Below are positions 1 to 5,791 of a DNA stretch of 15,359 bases, piece after piece. Numbering within the stretch: the first letter of the stretch is position 1; every line of letters starts with the position of its first letter. Under the pieces are notes generated by a model that had not been told where the DNA came from, did no database searches, and saw only the letters and a list, made by a program, of their open reading frames with translations. This DNA comes from Clostridiales bacterium (GTDB lineage: Bacteria; Bacillota; Clostridia; Lachnospirales; Lachnospiraceae), in contig DXXQ01000163.1 in assembly GCA_019416265.1 (NCBI GenBank), positions 1 through 15,359 of the forward strand, in the 5' to 3' direction. A program made the translations under genes and the position numbers.

Positions 1-435
1 ATCCTTGCCATGGAAAATGCGGGGCAGCTTATTGAGGATGAGGAGCTTCGCGCCCAGATCAAGGGAAGCGGGATCGGAACAAGTGCCACCAGAGCGGAAA
101 TTCTCAAAAAGCTCTTTCACATTAAATATTTATCCCTGAATAAAAAGACGCAGATCATTACACCGACCCTTCTCGGGGAGATGATCTTTGACGTTGTGAA
201 CTGTTCCATCCGCCAGCTTTTGAATCCTGAGCTCACTGCAAGCTGGGAAAAAGGTCTTACCTATGTGGCGGAGGGAAGTATTACAGAACAGGAATATATG
301 GATAAGCTGGAGCGCTTTGTGAGAATCCGTACGAAACAGGTGGAGGACAGTAACTTTCAATATGCCCTGCGGCAGTTTTTCGATGCTGCAGCGCAGAATT
401 ATAAGAAGCCGGAAACTGTGAATAAGAAGGCATAG
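1..435 (+). CDS. topB: DNA topoisomerase III, C-terminal part (5'-truncated by the window)
   Basis: The reading frame is open from base 1 and ends at TAA 433-435, so only about the last 144 residues are present. The visible stretch carries the conserved type IA topoisomerase segment GSGIGTSATRAEILKKL near its start. After it come the typical helical arm (LLGEMIFDVV, LNPELTASWEKGL) and the tail region with EQEYMDKLERFV. Type IA enzymes cut one DNA strand through an active-site tyrosine and pass the other strand through; that tyrosine would lie upstream of the window and cannot be checked. No zinc-finger cysteines follow, which fits topoisomerase III rather than topoisomerase I. The next gene starts 28 bases downstream on the same strand, so the two may be co-transcribed. 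The family is clear. Assignment to chromosomal TopB rather than a plasmid or ICE-type relative is less certain. Confidence 0.88.
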   Translation: MLAMENAGQLIEDEELRAQIKGSGIGTSATRAEILKKLFHIKYLSLNKKTQIITPTLLGEMIFDVVNCSIRQLLNPELTASWEKGLTYVAEGSITEQEYMDKLERFVRIRTKQVEDSNFQYALRQFFDAAAQNYKKPETVNKKA

Positions 436-463
436 CGGCTTTTTGACGAGGAGGAAAAATATT

Positions 464-1132
464 ATGATGAAGGATTTTACGATCAGCAATCTACTGGACT
501 TAAAAGAGACCATTGCAGCGGAGCTGTTTGAGGGGAAAACCTATCCCTGGGAAGTGCTTCCGGAAATCGGCGATTTCATTGTAAAACTGGGAAAAACGTT
601 AAGTCCTAAGGAATATGACTATCAGGAAGGCGACATCTGGATTGCGAAAAGCGCGAAAGTAGCTCAGACGGCATGTATCAACGGGCCGGTGATCATCGGA
701 AAGGATGCGGAGGTGCGTCACTGTGCGTTTATCCGTGGCAAAGCCATTATAGGGGAAGGCGCAGTTGTGGGAAATTCCACAGAGCTTAAAAATGCAGTGC
801 TTTTTAACAAAGTACAGGTTCCTCATTATAATTATGTGGGAGATGCAGTTCTTGGCTATAAATCCCATATGGGCGCAGGCTCTATTTGTTCTAATGTGAA
901 ATCTGATAAAAAGCTGGTGGTCGTGAAAGACGGCGAAGAACGAGTGGAGACAGGATTGAAGAAATTCGGCGCCATGCTGGGTGACAACGTAGAAGTGGGC
1001 TGCGGTTCCGTCCTCAACCCCGGAACAGTGATCGGAAGAAACTGTAATATCTATCCTCTTTCCTCAGTAAGAGGCTGTGTTCCTGCAGACAGTATTTACA
1101 AATCTGCCGGAGAGGTCGTGGAGAAACAGTAA
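464..1132 (+). CDS. Left-handed beta-helix (hexapeptide-repeat) protein, GlmU C-terminal-like
   Basis: A 222-residue protein. From about residue 55 it shows isoleucine/valine-rich hexapeptide turns (IAKSAKV, PVIIGKDAEV, AIIGEGAVVG, GDNVEVG, GTVIGRNCNI) typical of a left-handed beta-helix. The middle contains HYNYVGDAVLG and then MGAGSICSN, which resembles the acetyltransferase half of GlmU. Such proteins usually transfer acyl groups to sugars or sugar nucleotides, and relatives are often labelled UDP-N-acetylglucosamine pyrophosphorylase. The nucleotidyltransferase domain of true GlmU is absent, so that name would overstate the function; the substrate is unknown. I chose ATG 464 because GAGGAGG at 448-454 lies 9 bases upstream. 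A TTG at 443 is in frame but sits upstream of that site. The gene follows the topoisomerase gene closely and ends before a strong terminator. Confidence 0.8.
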   Translation: MMKDFTISNLLDLKETIAAELFEGKTYPWEVLPEIGDFIVKLGKTLSPKEYDYQEGDIWIAKSAKVAQTACINGPVIIGKDAEVRHCAFIRGKAIIGEGAVVGNSTELKNAVLFNKVQVPHYNYVGDAVLGYKSHMGAGSICSNVKSDKKLVVVKDGEERVETGLKKFGAMLGDNVEVGCGSVLNPGTVIGRNCNIYPLSSVRGCVPADSIYKSAGEVVEKQ

Positions 1133-1164
1133 ATTTCCAATGACAGGATAAGAATAAAAAGAAT

Positions 1165-1210
1165 CACCGCATCTGTTTCTCAGTACCGAGAGACAGATGC
1201 GGTGTTTTTT
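1165..1210. terminator. Intrinsic terminator, probably bidirectional
   Basis: Arms 1165-1181 and 1188-1204 pair over 17 bp with a single G-U pair, around a 6-base loop. Six T residues follow at 1205-1210. On the minus strand the bases after the hairpin are also T-rich (complement of 1151-1164), so it can end both the rightward beta-helix gene and the leftward TraX-family gene, which converge here. Confidence 0.92.
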
Positions 1211-1218
1211 GTTTTGTA

Positions 1219-1956
1219 TTATACGAATAAAAGATTCCTCAGGATCACAAGAACGGTAATGTGCAGGGGGTAAAAGGCATAGAAGAAATATTTTGCAAAT
1301 TTACCCTTAATGAAGCCGCGCTTTCCGTTGTACATATTGATGGAGAGAAAGGCAAAGCAGGCTTTCCATTCATAGTAGAGCCAGCAGCTTCCGATAATGG
1401 CCTGGGCGGTTTTTTCGCTGCGGAACCAGTACATAATGAGAAGGAAGATAAAGCCTTTCCAGCCATAGTCCGCATCCAGAAATACGGAGACAGTCAGAAG
1501 TCCCAGTACACACAGAAGCTGCATGGAACGGTTTTCCCAGAAGTATTCAATGGCACAGAAGGCTATATAGCCAAGAAACAGGGTGAAAAATACATTCTGC
1601 TTCTGGTAACGCCAGGTATTTGAGAACATGAAATTCCACGGGATTTCGGAAATACAGGCGAAAATGAGAAGGTTTCTGCCGTATTTGAAACGATTTCGTG
1701 TATGTAGAAATCCCTCCACAAGAAGAAAGCAGAAGATCGGAAAGGCAGCACGTCCCACATCTCTGCATACACGGTACAGGTCGTAATTTCGTCCGTTCAG
1801 GGTGAACAACGTCTGGCGGGCAGGCTCATAGTAAGTGAGCAGTACAAGAGCCGAGTGGTCGATCAGCATAATGACCATGGCGATGACTTTAAGGACACTG
1901 CCGCTTAAAACCTGCATTTTTTCAGGCAGGAAAGAAGTATTTTTCAGTTCAGTCAT
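1219..1956 (-). CDS. TraX-family integral membrane protein
   Basis: A 245-residue, strongly hydrophobic protein with about seven or eight predicted membrane segments. It matches the TraX family pattern: an N-terminal LKVIAMVIMLIDH, then GRAAFPIFCFLLVEGFLHT, a KYGRNLLIFACISEIPWN stretch, QNVFFTLFLGY, and a C-terminal FFYAFYPLHITVLVILR. TraX of the F plasmid acetylates pilin. Many chromosomal homologues in Firmicutes stand alone with no pilin or conjugation genes, as here, and their acceptor is unknown. The conserved His in LIDH and the charged residues in the EGF/HT and SEIPW segments are present, so the gene looks intact. A GAGGACGA ribosome-binding site precedes the ATG, and a near-consensus promoter lies about 30 bases upstream of it. 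The gene is convergent with the beta-helix gene. Confidence 0.85.
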   Translation of the reverse strand: MTELKNTSFLPEKMQVLSGSVLKVIAMVIMLIDHSALVLLTYYEPARQTLFTLNGRNYDLYRVCRDVGRAAFPIFCFLLVEGFLHTRNRFKYGRNLLIFACISEIPWNFMFSNTWRYQKQNVFFTLFLGYIAFCAIEYFWENRSMQLLCVLGLLTVSVFLDADYGWKGFIFLLIMYWFRSEKTAQAIIGSCWLYYEWKACFAFLSINMYNGKRGFIKGKFAKYFFYAFYPLHITVLVILRNLLFV

Positions 1957-1987
1957 GGTTTCGTCCTCTCATATTATTCTTGATACA

Positions 1988-2016
1988 AGTATATATTCGG
2001 AGAATGGCTTTGTCAA
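1988..2016 (-). promoter_or_regulatory. Sigma-A type promoter for the TraX-family gene
   Basis: On the minus strand, TTGACA (2011-2016) and TATACT (1988-1993) are separated by exactly 17 bases. The predicted start site near 1981 gives a leader of about 25 bases before the ATG at 1956. Confidence 0.8.
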
Positions 2017-2045
2017 TTCAGACTGTATGATACAGGAAATTTTGA

Positions 2046-2074
2046 TTGTCCAAAGGGGAAATATGGGGTATAGT
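2046..2074 (+). promoter_or_regulatory. Probable promoter for the ATPase gene
   Basis: TTGTCC (2046-2051) and TATAGT (2069-2074) are spaced by 17 bases. A start near 2081 leaves a leader of about 29 bases containing AAAGGAG at 2091-2097 before the ATG at 2110. The match to consensus is moderate. Confidence 0.5.
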
Positions 2075-2109
2075 GAAAGACAGATGAAATAAAGGAGACA
2101 GGAAGCAGC

Positions 2110-2973
2110 ATGATATATTTGGAGACCTTTCGATTTCCGGAAAAGGATGAGGAATTTGACTTTTTTATGTCTGTAAAAAGAACCTGTTATGACAGTTATT
2201 ATCCGTTTGGAGTGCTGTCGGAAAAACAGCTTCGTCAAATAGATTTTGAACCGATTACTATTTTATACGGAGGAAACGGCTGCGGGAAGAGCACGGCCTT
2301 AAATGTGATCGCAGATAAGCTTGGAGCAGAGAGAGATTCCGTTTACAACCGTTCCAGCTTTTTTGAAGAATATCTGGCAAGATGTTCAGGCGGAAAATCA
2401 CTGGAAAAGCCTGAGGAAATCCGCATTATCACCAGCGATGATGTCTTTGATTATATGCTTGATATCCGCAATTTCAATGAGGGAATCGACAGGAAGAGAG
2501 AAGATATTTTTCAGGAATATCTGGATGCCAAATATTCGAAATTCCAGCTCAAATCTCTGGACGATTACGATAAGCTGAAAAAGGTAAATCTTGCCAGAAG
2601 CAAAACCCAGTCTCAGTTTGTGCGAAAAAACCTTCACGACAATGTGAGGGAGCGAAGCAATGGAGAGAGTGCGTTTTATTATTTTACTGATAAGATCAGG
2701 GATAAGGGTCTGTATCTTCTGGACGAGCCGGAGAACAGTTTGTCTGTGGAGCGTCAGATGGAACTGAAGGGATTTCTGGAAAATTCAGCAAGATTTTTTG
2801 GGTGCCAGTTTCTTATTTCCACTCATTCCCCCTTCCTTCTATCTATGAGCGGGGCAAAAATCTATGACCTTGATGAATCTCCGGTGGATGTGAAAAAGTG
2901 GACAGAGCTGGAAAATGTACGGGCATATTACAGGTTTTTCAAAAAAAACGAGCATCTTTTTGAAGAATCTTAA
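2110..2973 (+). CDS. Solitary ABC/AAA-type ATPase (AAA_15/AAA_21-like)
   Basis: A 287-residue soluble ATPase. The Walker A motif GGNGCGKST is at residues 54-62. An ABC-like signature, SNGES, is at 183-187. The Walker B motif LYLLDEPE has its Asp-Glu at 205-206, and the H-loop STHSPF has its His at 239. This order (Walker A, charged helical insert, signature, Walker B, H-loop) is that of small SMC/RecF-like ATPases, not of transporter subunits. No membrane partner, nuclease or toxin gene is adjacent, so no role in transport or defence can be assigned. Related stand-alone ATPases are widespread in Firmicutes with unknown function. The start is supported by a promoter and ribosome-binding site upstream. 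No terminator hairpin is evident after the stop. All catalytic motifs are present, so it should bind and hydrolyse ATP. Confidence 0.82.
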   Translation: MIYLETFRFPEKDEEFDFFMSVKRTCYDSYYPFGVLSEKQLRQIDFEPITILYGGNGCGKSTALNVIADKLGAERDSVYNRSSFFEEYLARCSGGKSLEKPEEIRIITSDDVFDYMLDIRNFNEGIDRKREDIFQEYLDAKYSKFQLKSLDDYDKLKKVNLARSKTQSQFVRKNLHDNVRERSNGESAFYYFTDKIRDKGLYLLDEPENSLSVERQMELKGFLENSARFFGCQFLISTHSPFLLSMSGAKIYDLDESPVDVKKWTELENVRAYYRFFKKNEHLFEES

Positions 2974-3035
2974 TTTTTTTACAAAATATGACTGGACGAA
3001 TTGTGGGTTTTGTGAGAAAATGATGATAGGTTGTT

Positions 3036-3092
3036 AGGCACGTTTTCAAAAATGCCGCTGGAAACGAAGTGGACAGCAGTTGGAATGTGCCT
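3036..3092 (+). promoter_or_regulatory. Possible structured 5' leader of the NifU-like/GGGtGRT pair
   Basis: AGGCACGTT (3036-3044) pairs with AATGTGCCT (3084-3092), giving 9 bp including one G-U pair, and two more G-U pairs can be added. The enclosed segment can form a short inner helix, either GCTG 3057-3060 with CAGC 3074-3077, or CCGCT 3055-3059 with AGTGG 3068-3072. The element lies 45 bases before the ATG at 3138 and shows no T-tract. I recognise no known riboswitch. The only promoter-like match, TTGTGG 3001-3006 with TGATAG 3024-3029, is weak. Confidence 0.35.
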
Positions 3093-3137
3093 CAATAATA
3101 ACAACAGAAGTTAATTTAACTTGAAAGGAGTTTTACA

Positions 3138-3830
3138 ATGATTTATTCACGCGAAGTAGAAGAAATGTGCCCAGTTGCACAGGGCGTTAATCATGGCGCC
3201 GCTCCAATCCCAGAAGAAGCAAAATGGGTACAGGCAAAAGAAGTCAAAGACATTTCCGGTCTTACACATGGTATCGGTTGGTGTGCACCTCAGCAGGGTG
3301 CCTGCAAGCTTACTCTGAACGTTAAAGAAGGTATCATCCAGGAAGCTCTGGTTGAGACAATCGGATGTTCTGGTATGACTCATTCCGCAGCTATGGCTTC
3401 TGAAATTCTTCCAGGCCGTACAGTAATGGAGGCTCTGAACACAGACTTAGTATGTGATGCGATTAACACAGCTATGAGAGAACTTTTCCTTCAGATCGTT
3501 TACGGTCGTACACAGTCCGCATTCTCAGAAGACGGACTTCCGATCGGCGCTGGCCTTGAAGACCTTGGTAAAGGACTTCGCTCTCAGGTTGGTACAATGT
3601 ACGGAACTCTGAAAAAAGGACCTCGTTACCTGGAAATGGCAGAAGGTTATGTAACAGGTATCGCTCTTGACGCTGACAACGAAATCATCGGATACCAGTT
3701 CGTAAGCCTTGGAAAAATGACTGACTTCATCAAAAAAGGCGACGACCCGAATACCGCATGGGAAAAAGCGAAAGGTCAGTACGGCCGTGTAGCAGACGCT
3801 GTTAAGATTATTGACCCGAGAAAAGAATAA
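3138..3830 (+). CDS. NifU-like iron-sulfur cluster scaffold family protein
   Basis: A 230-residue protein with features of the NifU/IscU N-terminal fold. A WCAPQQGAC segment supplies Cys49 and Cys56. ETIGCSGMTHSAAMASEIL carries Cys77 in the position of the conserved GC...A.ASS motif, and Cys106 lies in DLVCDAIN, with a further Cys11. Family members assemble Fe-S clusters on three cysteines. The WCAPQQGAC arrangement and the 90-residue C-terminal extension differ from canonical IscU/NifU, so scaffold function is inferred. No cysteine desulfurase or Suf/Isc gene is nearby. AAGGAG lies 7 bases before the ATG. The stop is followed after 19 bases by the GGGtGRT gene, so the two are almost certainly one operon. 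Across both genes 12 of 20 arginines use CGT, against 1 of 13 in gcvT, which suggests high expression. Confidence 0.78.
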   Translation: MIYSREVEEMCPVAQGVNHGAAPIPEEAKWVQAKEVKDISGLTHGIGWCAPQQGACKLTLNVKEGIIQEALVETIGCSGMTHSAAMASEILPGRTVMEALNTDLVCDAINTAMRELFLQIVYGRTQSAFSEDGLPIGAGLEDLGKGLRSQVGTMYGTLKKGPRYLEMAEGYVTGIALDADNEIIGYQFVSLGKMTDFIKKGDDPNTAWEKAKGQYGRVADAVKIIDPRKE

Positions 3831-3849
3831 TTTGAGGAGGTAACGGGAA

Positions 3850-4860
3850 ATGGCTTTATTTGAATCATATGAGAGACGAATTGACAAGATCAATTCTGTT
3901 TTAAACAGCTATGGAATTGCTTCTCTTGAGGAAGCTGAAAAAATTACAAAAGACGCAGGTCTTAATGTATACGATCAGATCAAAGGCATCCAGCCGATCT
4001 GCTTCGAGAACGCTTGCTGGGCATACATCGTAGGCGCAGCTATCGCAATCAAAAAAGGCTGCAAGAGAGCAGCAGATGCAGCAGCAGCTATCGGTGAAGG
4101 TCTTCAGGCTTTCTGTATCCCGGGCTCCGTTGCTGATACACGTAAAGTAGGTCTTGGACATGGTAACCTTGGTAAAATGCTTCTTGAAGAAGATACAGAG
4201 TGCTTCGCTTTCTTAGCTGGTCACGAATCCTTCGCAGCAGCAGAGGGCGCTATCGGTATCGCTGAAAAAGCAAACAAAGTTCGTCAGAAACCTCTTCGTG
4301 TTATCCTCAACGGTCTTGGAAAAGACGCTGCTCAGATCATCGCAAGAATCAACGGCTTTACATATGTTGAGACTGAATATGATCCATACACAAACGAAGT
4401 AAAAGAAGTATTCCGTAAATCCTACTCTGAAGGACTTCGTGCACAGGTTAACTGCTACGGTGCAAACAGTGTTCCGGAAGGTGTTGCTATCATGTGGAAA
4501 GAAGGCGTTGACGTTTCTATCACAGGTAACTCCACAAACCCGACACGTTTCCAGCATCCGGTTGCAGGTACATACAAAAAAGAATGTAACGAAAAAGGCA
4601 AAAAATACTTCTCCGTTGCATCCGGCGGTGGTACAGGACGTACTCTTCACCCAGACAACATGGCAGCAGGTCCGGCTTCCTACGGTATGACAGATACATT
4701 AGGACGTATGCACTCTGACGCTCAGTTCGCTGGTTCTTCTTCCGTACCGGCTCACGTAGAAATGATGGGCTTAATCGGCGCAGGTAACAACCCGATGGTT
4801 GGTATGACTGTAGCTGTAGCTGTTTCCATCGAGGAAGCTGCTAAAGAAGGCAAATTCTAA
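3850..4860 (+). CDS. GGGtGRT-family protein of unknown function
   Basis: A 336-residue soluble protein carrying the family's naming motif GGGTGRT at residues 259-265, followed by LHPDNMAAGPASYG. Other notable segments are a glycine/alanine-rich AAAAIGEGL, an HESFAAAEGAIGIAEKA stretch, VILNGLGKDAAQII, and a C-terminal MGLIGAGNNPMVGMTVAVAV. Cys51 and Cys56 (ICFENACW) are paired near the N-terminus. The family is named in domain databases only for its motif; I know of no demonstrated activity. The glycine-rich loops would fit binding of a phosphate-bearing ligand, but this is a guess. GAGGAGG precedes the ATG. It sits 19 bases after the NifU-like gene and ends before a strong terminator, so the two proteins probably act together. 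There are no signal peptide or membrane segments. The gene shares the CGT-rich codon pattern of its partner. Confidence 0.85.
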   Translation: MALFESYERRIDKINSVLNSYGIASLEEAEKITKDAGLNVYDQIKGIQPICFENACWAYIVGAAIAIKKGCKRAADAAAAIGEGLQAFCIPGSVADTRKVGLGHGNLGKMLLEEDTECFAFLAGHESFAAAEGAIGIAEKANKVRQKPLRVILNGLGKDAAQIIARINGFTYVETEYDPYTNEVKEVFRKSYSEGLRAQVNCYGANSVPEGVAIMWKEGVDVSITGNSTNPTRFQHPVAGTYKKECNEKGKKYFSVASGGGTGRTLHPDNMAAGPASYGMTDTLGRMHSDAQFAGSSSVPAHVEMMGLIGAGNNPMVGMTVAVAVSIEEAAKEGKF

Positions 4861-4927
4861 GAAATAGCGTATTTTCAAGGAATGTTCAATGTATGAATCC
4901 TGTAGAATCCTTGTAAATCTACCTGTA

Positions 4928-4969
4928 TAATACACGAGTAATACACAAGGATAAATGGCGGTAATACAC
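4928..4969 (+). repeat. Three direct copies of TAATACAC
   Basis: Exact TAATACAC copies lie at 4928-4935, 4939-4946 and 4962-4969, with starts 11 and 23 bases apart, close to one and two DNA helical turns. The core AATACACAA recurs at 5441-5449 inside the gcv promoter spacer. The first copy includes a perfect TATAAT (4926-4931), but there is no well-placed -35 box. The role is unknown. Confidence 0.45.
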
Positions 4970-4984
4970 AAATTAAAAAACAAT

Positions 4985-5030
4985 AAAAGGGCTATACCAA
5001 AGTCAATAAGATTTCTGGTATAGCCTTTTT
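4985..5030 (+). terminator. Intrinsic terminator after the GGGtGRT gene
   Basis: GGCTATACCA (4990-4999) pairs with TGGTATAGCC (5016-5025). The stem continues inward with AAGTC/GATTT (5000-5004, 5010-5014) past one bulged base, to a 5-base loop. Five T residues follow at 5026-5030 and As precede the stem, so it could also act on the other strand. It ends 170 bases after the GGGtGRT stop. Confidence 0.9.
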
Positions 5031-5156
5031 ATTGTCTATATAAGCATTATATGAGTTGTTAGAGGCATGCAAACATGATAAAATGCCTGTAGGGAACAAT
5101 CTTCATTCTTGCATTGCTTACATTCGTTTTTACGTTTTGTAAGTAGCAATACATAG

Positions 5157-5247
5157 CAAAAACCACCCTGATACTTTGGTCGGTTCGGGTGGCTTTGCTT
5201 CTCAATTTATCCGGTCAACTCACCCAGTGGGCGGTTGTTCTCTTTAC
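5157..5247 (-). ncRNA. Predicted small RNA with its own promoter and terminator
   Basis: A minus-strand promoter (5254-5282) would start a transcript near 5247. About 55 bases on, the minus strand forms a hairpin with CCACCC/GGGTGG arms (plus-strand 5187-5192 and 5163-5168), followed by TTTTT (plus-strand 5158-5162), a standard termination signal. The result is a transcript of about 90 bases. The body holds a short GCCCACTGGG palindrome and no ORF with a ribosome-binding site. I recognise no named RNA family. I have an unverified recollection that similar intergenic sequence occurs in integrative elements of the Tn916 group, so this could be a mobile-element remnant. Confidence 0.45.
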
Positions 5248-5253
5248 ATTTAT

Positions 5254-5282
5254 AATATAACACGAATGTTCAGAGTGTTCAA
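5254..5282 (-). promoter_or_regulatory. Minus-strand promoter for the predicted small RNA
   Basis: TTGAAC (complement of 5277-5282) and TATATT (complement of 5254-5259) are separated by 17 bases. No protein gene lies within reach downstream on this strand, so a small RNA is the likely product. Confidence 0.5.
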
Positions 5283-5296
5283 TAGAAAGGTTACTG

Positions 5297-5363
5297 ATGA
5301 TTATGAAACTAGAAGAAGCATTGAAATAACGGAGGTATTGCAGACCTCTGAAACAGGAGTCTG
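5297..5363 (+). other. Leader-like 10-codon ORF followed by competing hairpins
   Basis: AGAAAGG (5284-5290) precedes ATG 5297, which opens a 10-codon ORF, MIMKLEEALK, ending at TAA 5327-5329. Directly after it, CGGAGGT (5330-5336) can pair with ACCTCTG (5344-5350). Alternatively, CAGACCTCTG (5341-5350) pairs with CAGGAGTCTG (5354-5363), with one mismatch and an AAA loop. The two helices share bases and exclude each other. No T-tract follows. The layout resembles a leader-peptide attenuator, but no dependent gene follows before the gcv promoter, so it may be a relic of a lost gene. Confidence 0.3.
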
Positions 5364-5433
5364 TATTCTTCACAAAAACACGGGAATAATTTTGTGCAAA
5401 AACATGGTTTTAAAGGCGTAAAAGAAGAAAATA

Positions 5434-5462
5434 TTGACAAAATACACAAAGAATGATATTAT
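5434..5462 (+). promoter_or_regulatory. Promoter of the glycine cleavage operon
   Basis: TTGACA (5434-5439) and TATTAT (5457-5462) are spaced by 17 bases. The predicted start near 5469 lies about 35 bases before the first riboswitch helix. The spacer contains AATACACAA (5441-5449), a sequence repeated downstream of the GGGtGRT gene. Confidence 0.85.
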
Positions 5463-5503
5463 GAACACATAATTAAAGTGACAATTGCATAGGCCGATAG
5501 AAG

Positions 5504-5692
5504 AATTTGGGAGAGACTGTTGAATGGGAGAGGGTATTTCAGACGACAGCGCCGAAGGGGAAGAAGCGATAAACTCTCAGGCAAAAGGACCAGATTTGGA
5601 CGGCACTCTGGAAAGGCAAAAACACCCAAGAAGCAATTTCCCCGAAGCACTTTGCAGGTGGGGAAAGAATCTTTCAGGTAAAAAGACAGGGA
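5504..5692 (+). promoter_or_regulatory. Tandem glycine riboswitch
   Basis: Two glycine-binding aptamers lie in tandem before gcvT. Aptamer 1 has P1 AATTTGG (5504-5510) with CCAGATT (5590-5596). Inside it are GAGAG (5511-5515) with CTCTC (5574-5578), the conserved CCGAAGGGG (5552-5560), and CTCAGGCAAAAGGAC. Aptamer 2 has P1 CTCTG (5606-5610) with CAGGG (5687-5691), GAAAG (5611-5615) with CTTTC (5671-5675), a CCCCGAAGCAC segment from 5640, and TTTCAGGTAAAAAGAC. Binding of glycine normally turns such operons on. Aptamer 2 deviates more from consensus than aptamer 1. The terminator begins right after its last helix. Confidence 0.95.
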
Positions 5693-5747
5693 CGCACAGG
5701 TAATACGGTATGGAGAAGATGCCGGTATTATTTGGGCGTATTTTTTT
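5692..5747 (+). terminator. Riboswitch-controlled terminator (expression platform)
   Basis: Arms 5692-5711 and 5719-5739 pair over about 20 bp, with one A-G mismatch, one bulged G (5724) and three G-U pairs, closing on a 7-base loop (GGAGAAG). Seven T residues follow at 5741-5747. The stem abuts the 3' strand of aptamer 2's P1 helix (5687-5691), so competition between ligand-bound P1 and the terminator is plausible. This predicts premature termination without glycine and read-through into gcvT with it. Confidence 0.8.
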
Positions 5748-5791
5748 GGCCTTTTTTCAGAAGAATCGCAGGAAAAGGAGGAATGAGGGCT

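Noticed and set aside
4928..4969. Short repeats considered as a CRISPR array
   Set aside because: The units are only 8 bases, the spacing is 11 and 23 bases, and there are no cas genes.
5251..5261. A plus-strand promoter around TATAAT/TATAAC before the 10-codon ORF
   Set aside because: The possible -35 boxes (TTGTTC 5235-5240) give spacers of 10 or 15 bases, too short for confidence.
5176..5421. An 81-codon open frame on the plus strand in the gap before gcv
   Set aside because: It has no ribosome-binding site and overlaps the terminator and promoter of the predicted small RNA. I treat it as non-coding sequence.
5732..5791. A 20-codon N-terminal extension of GcvT from TTG 5732
   Set aside because: It lies within the riboswitch terminator and upstream of the AGGAGG site, and its residues do not match the conserved GcvT start.
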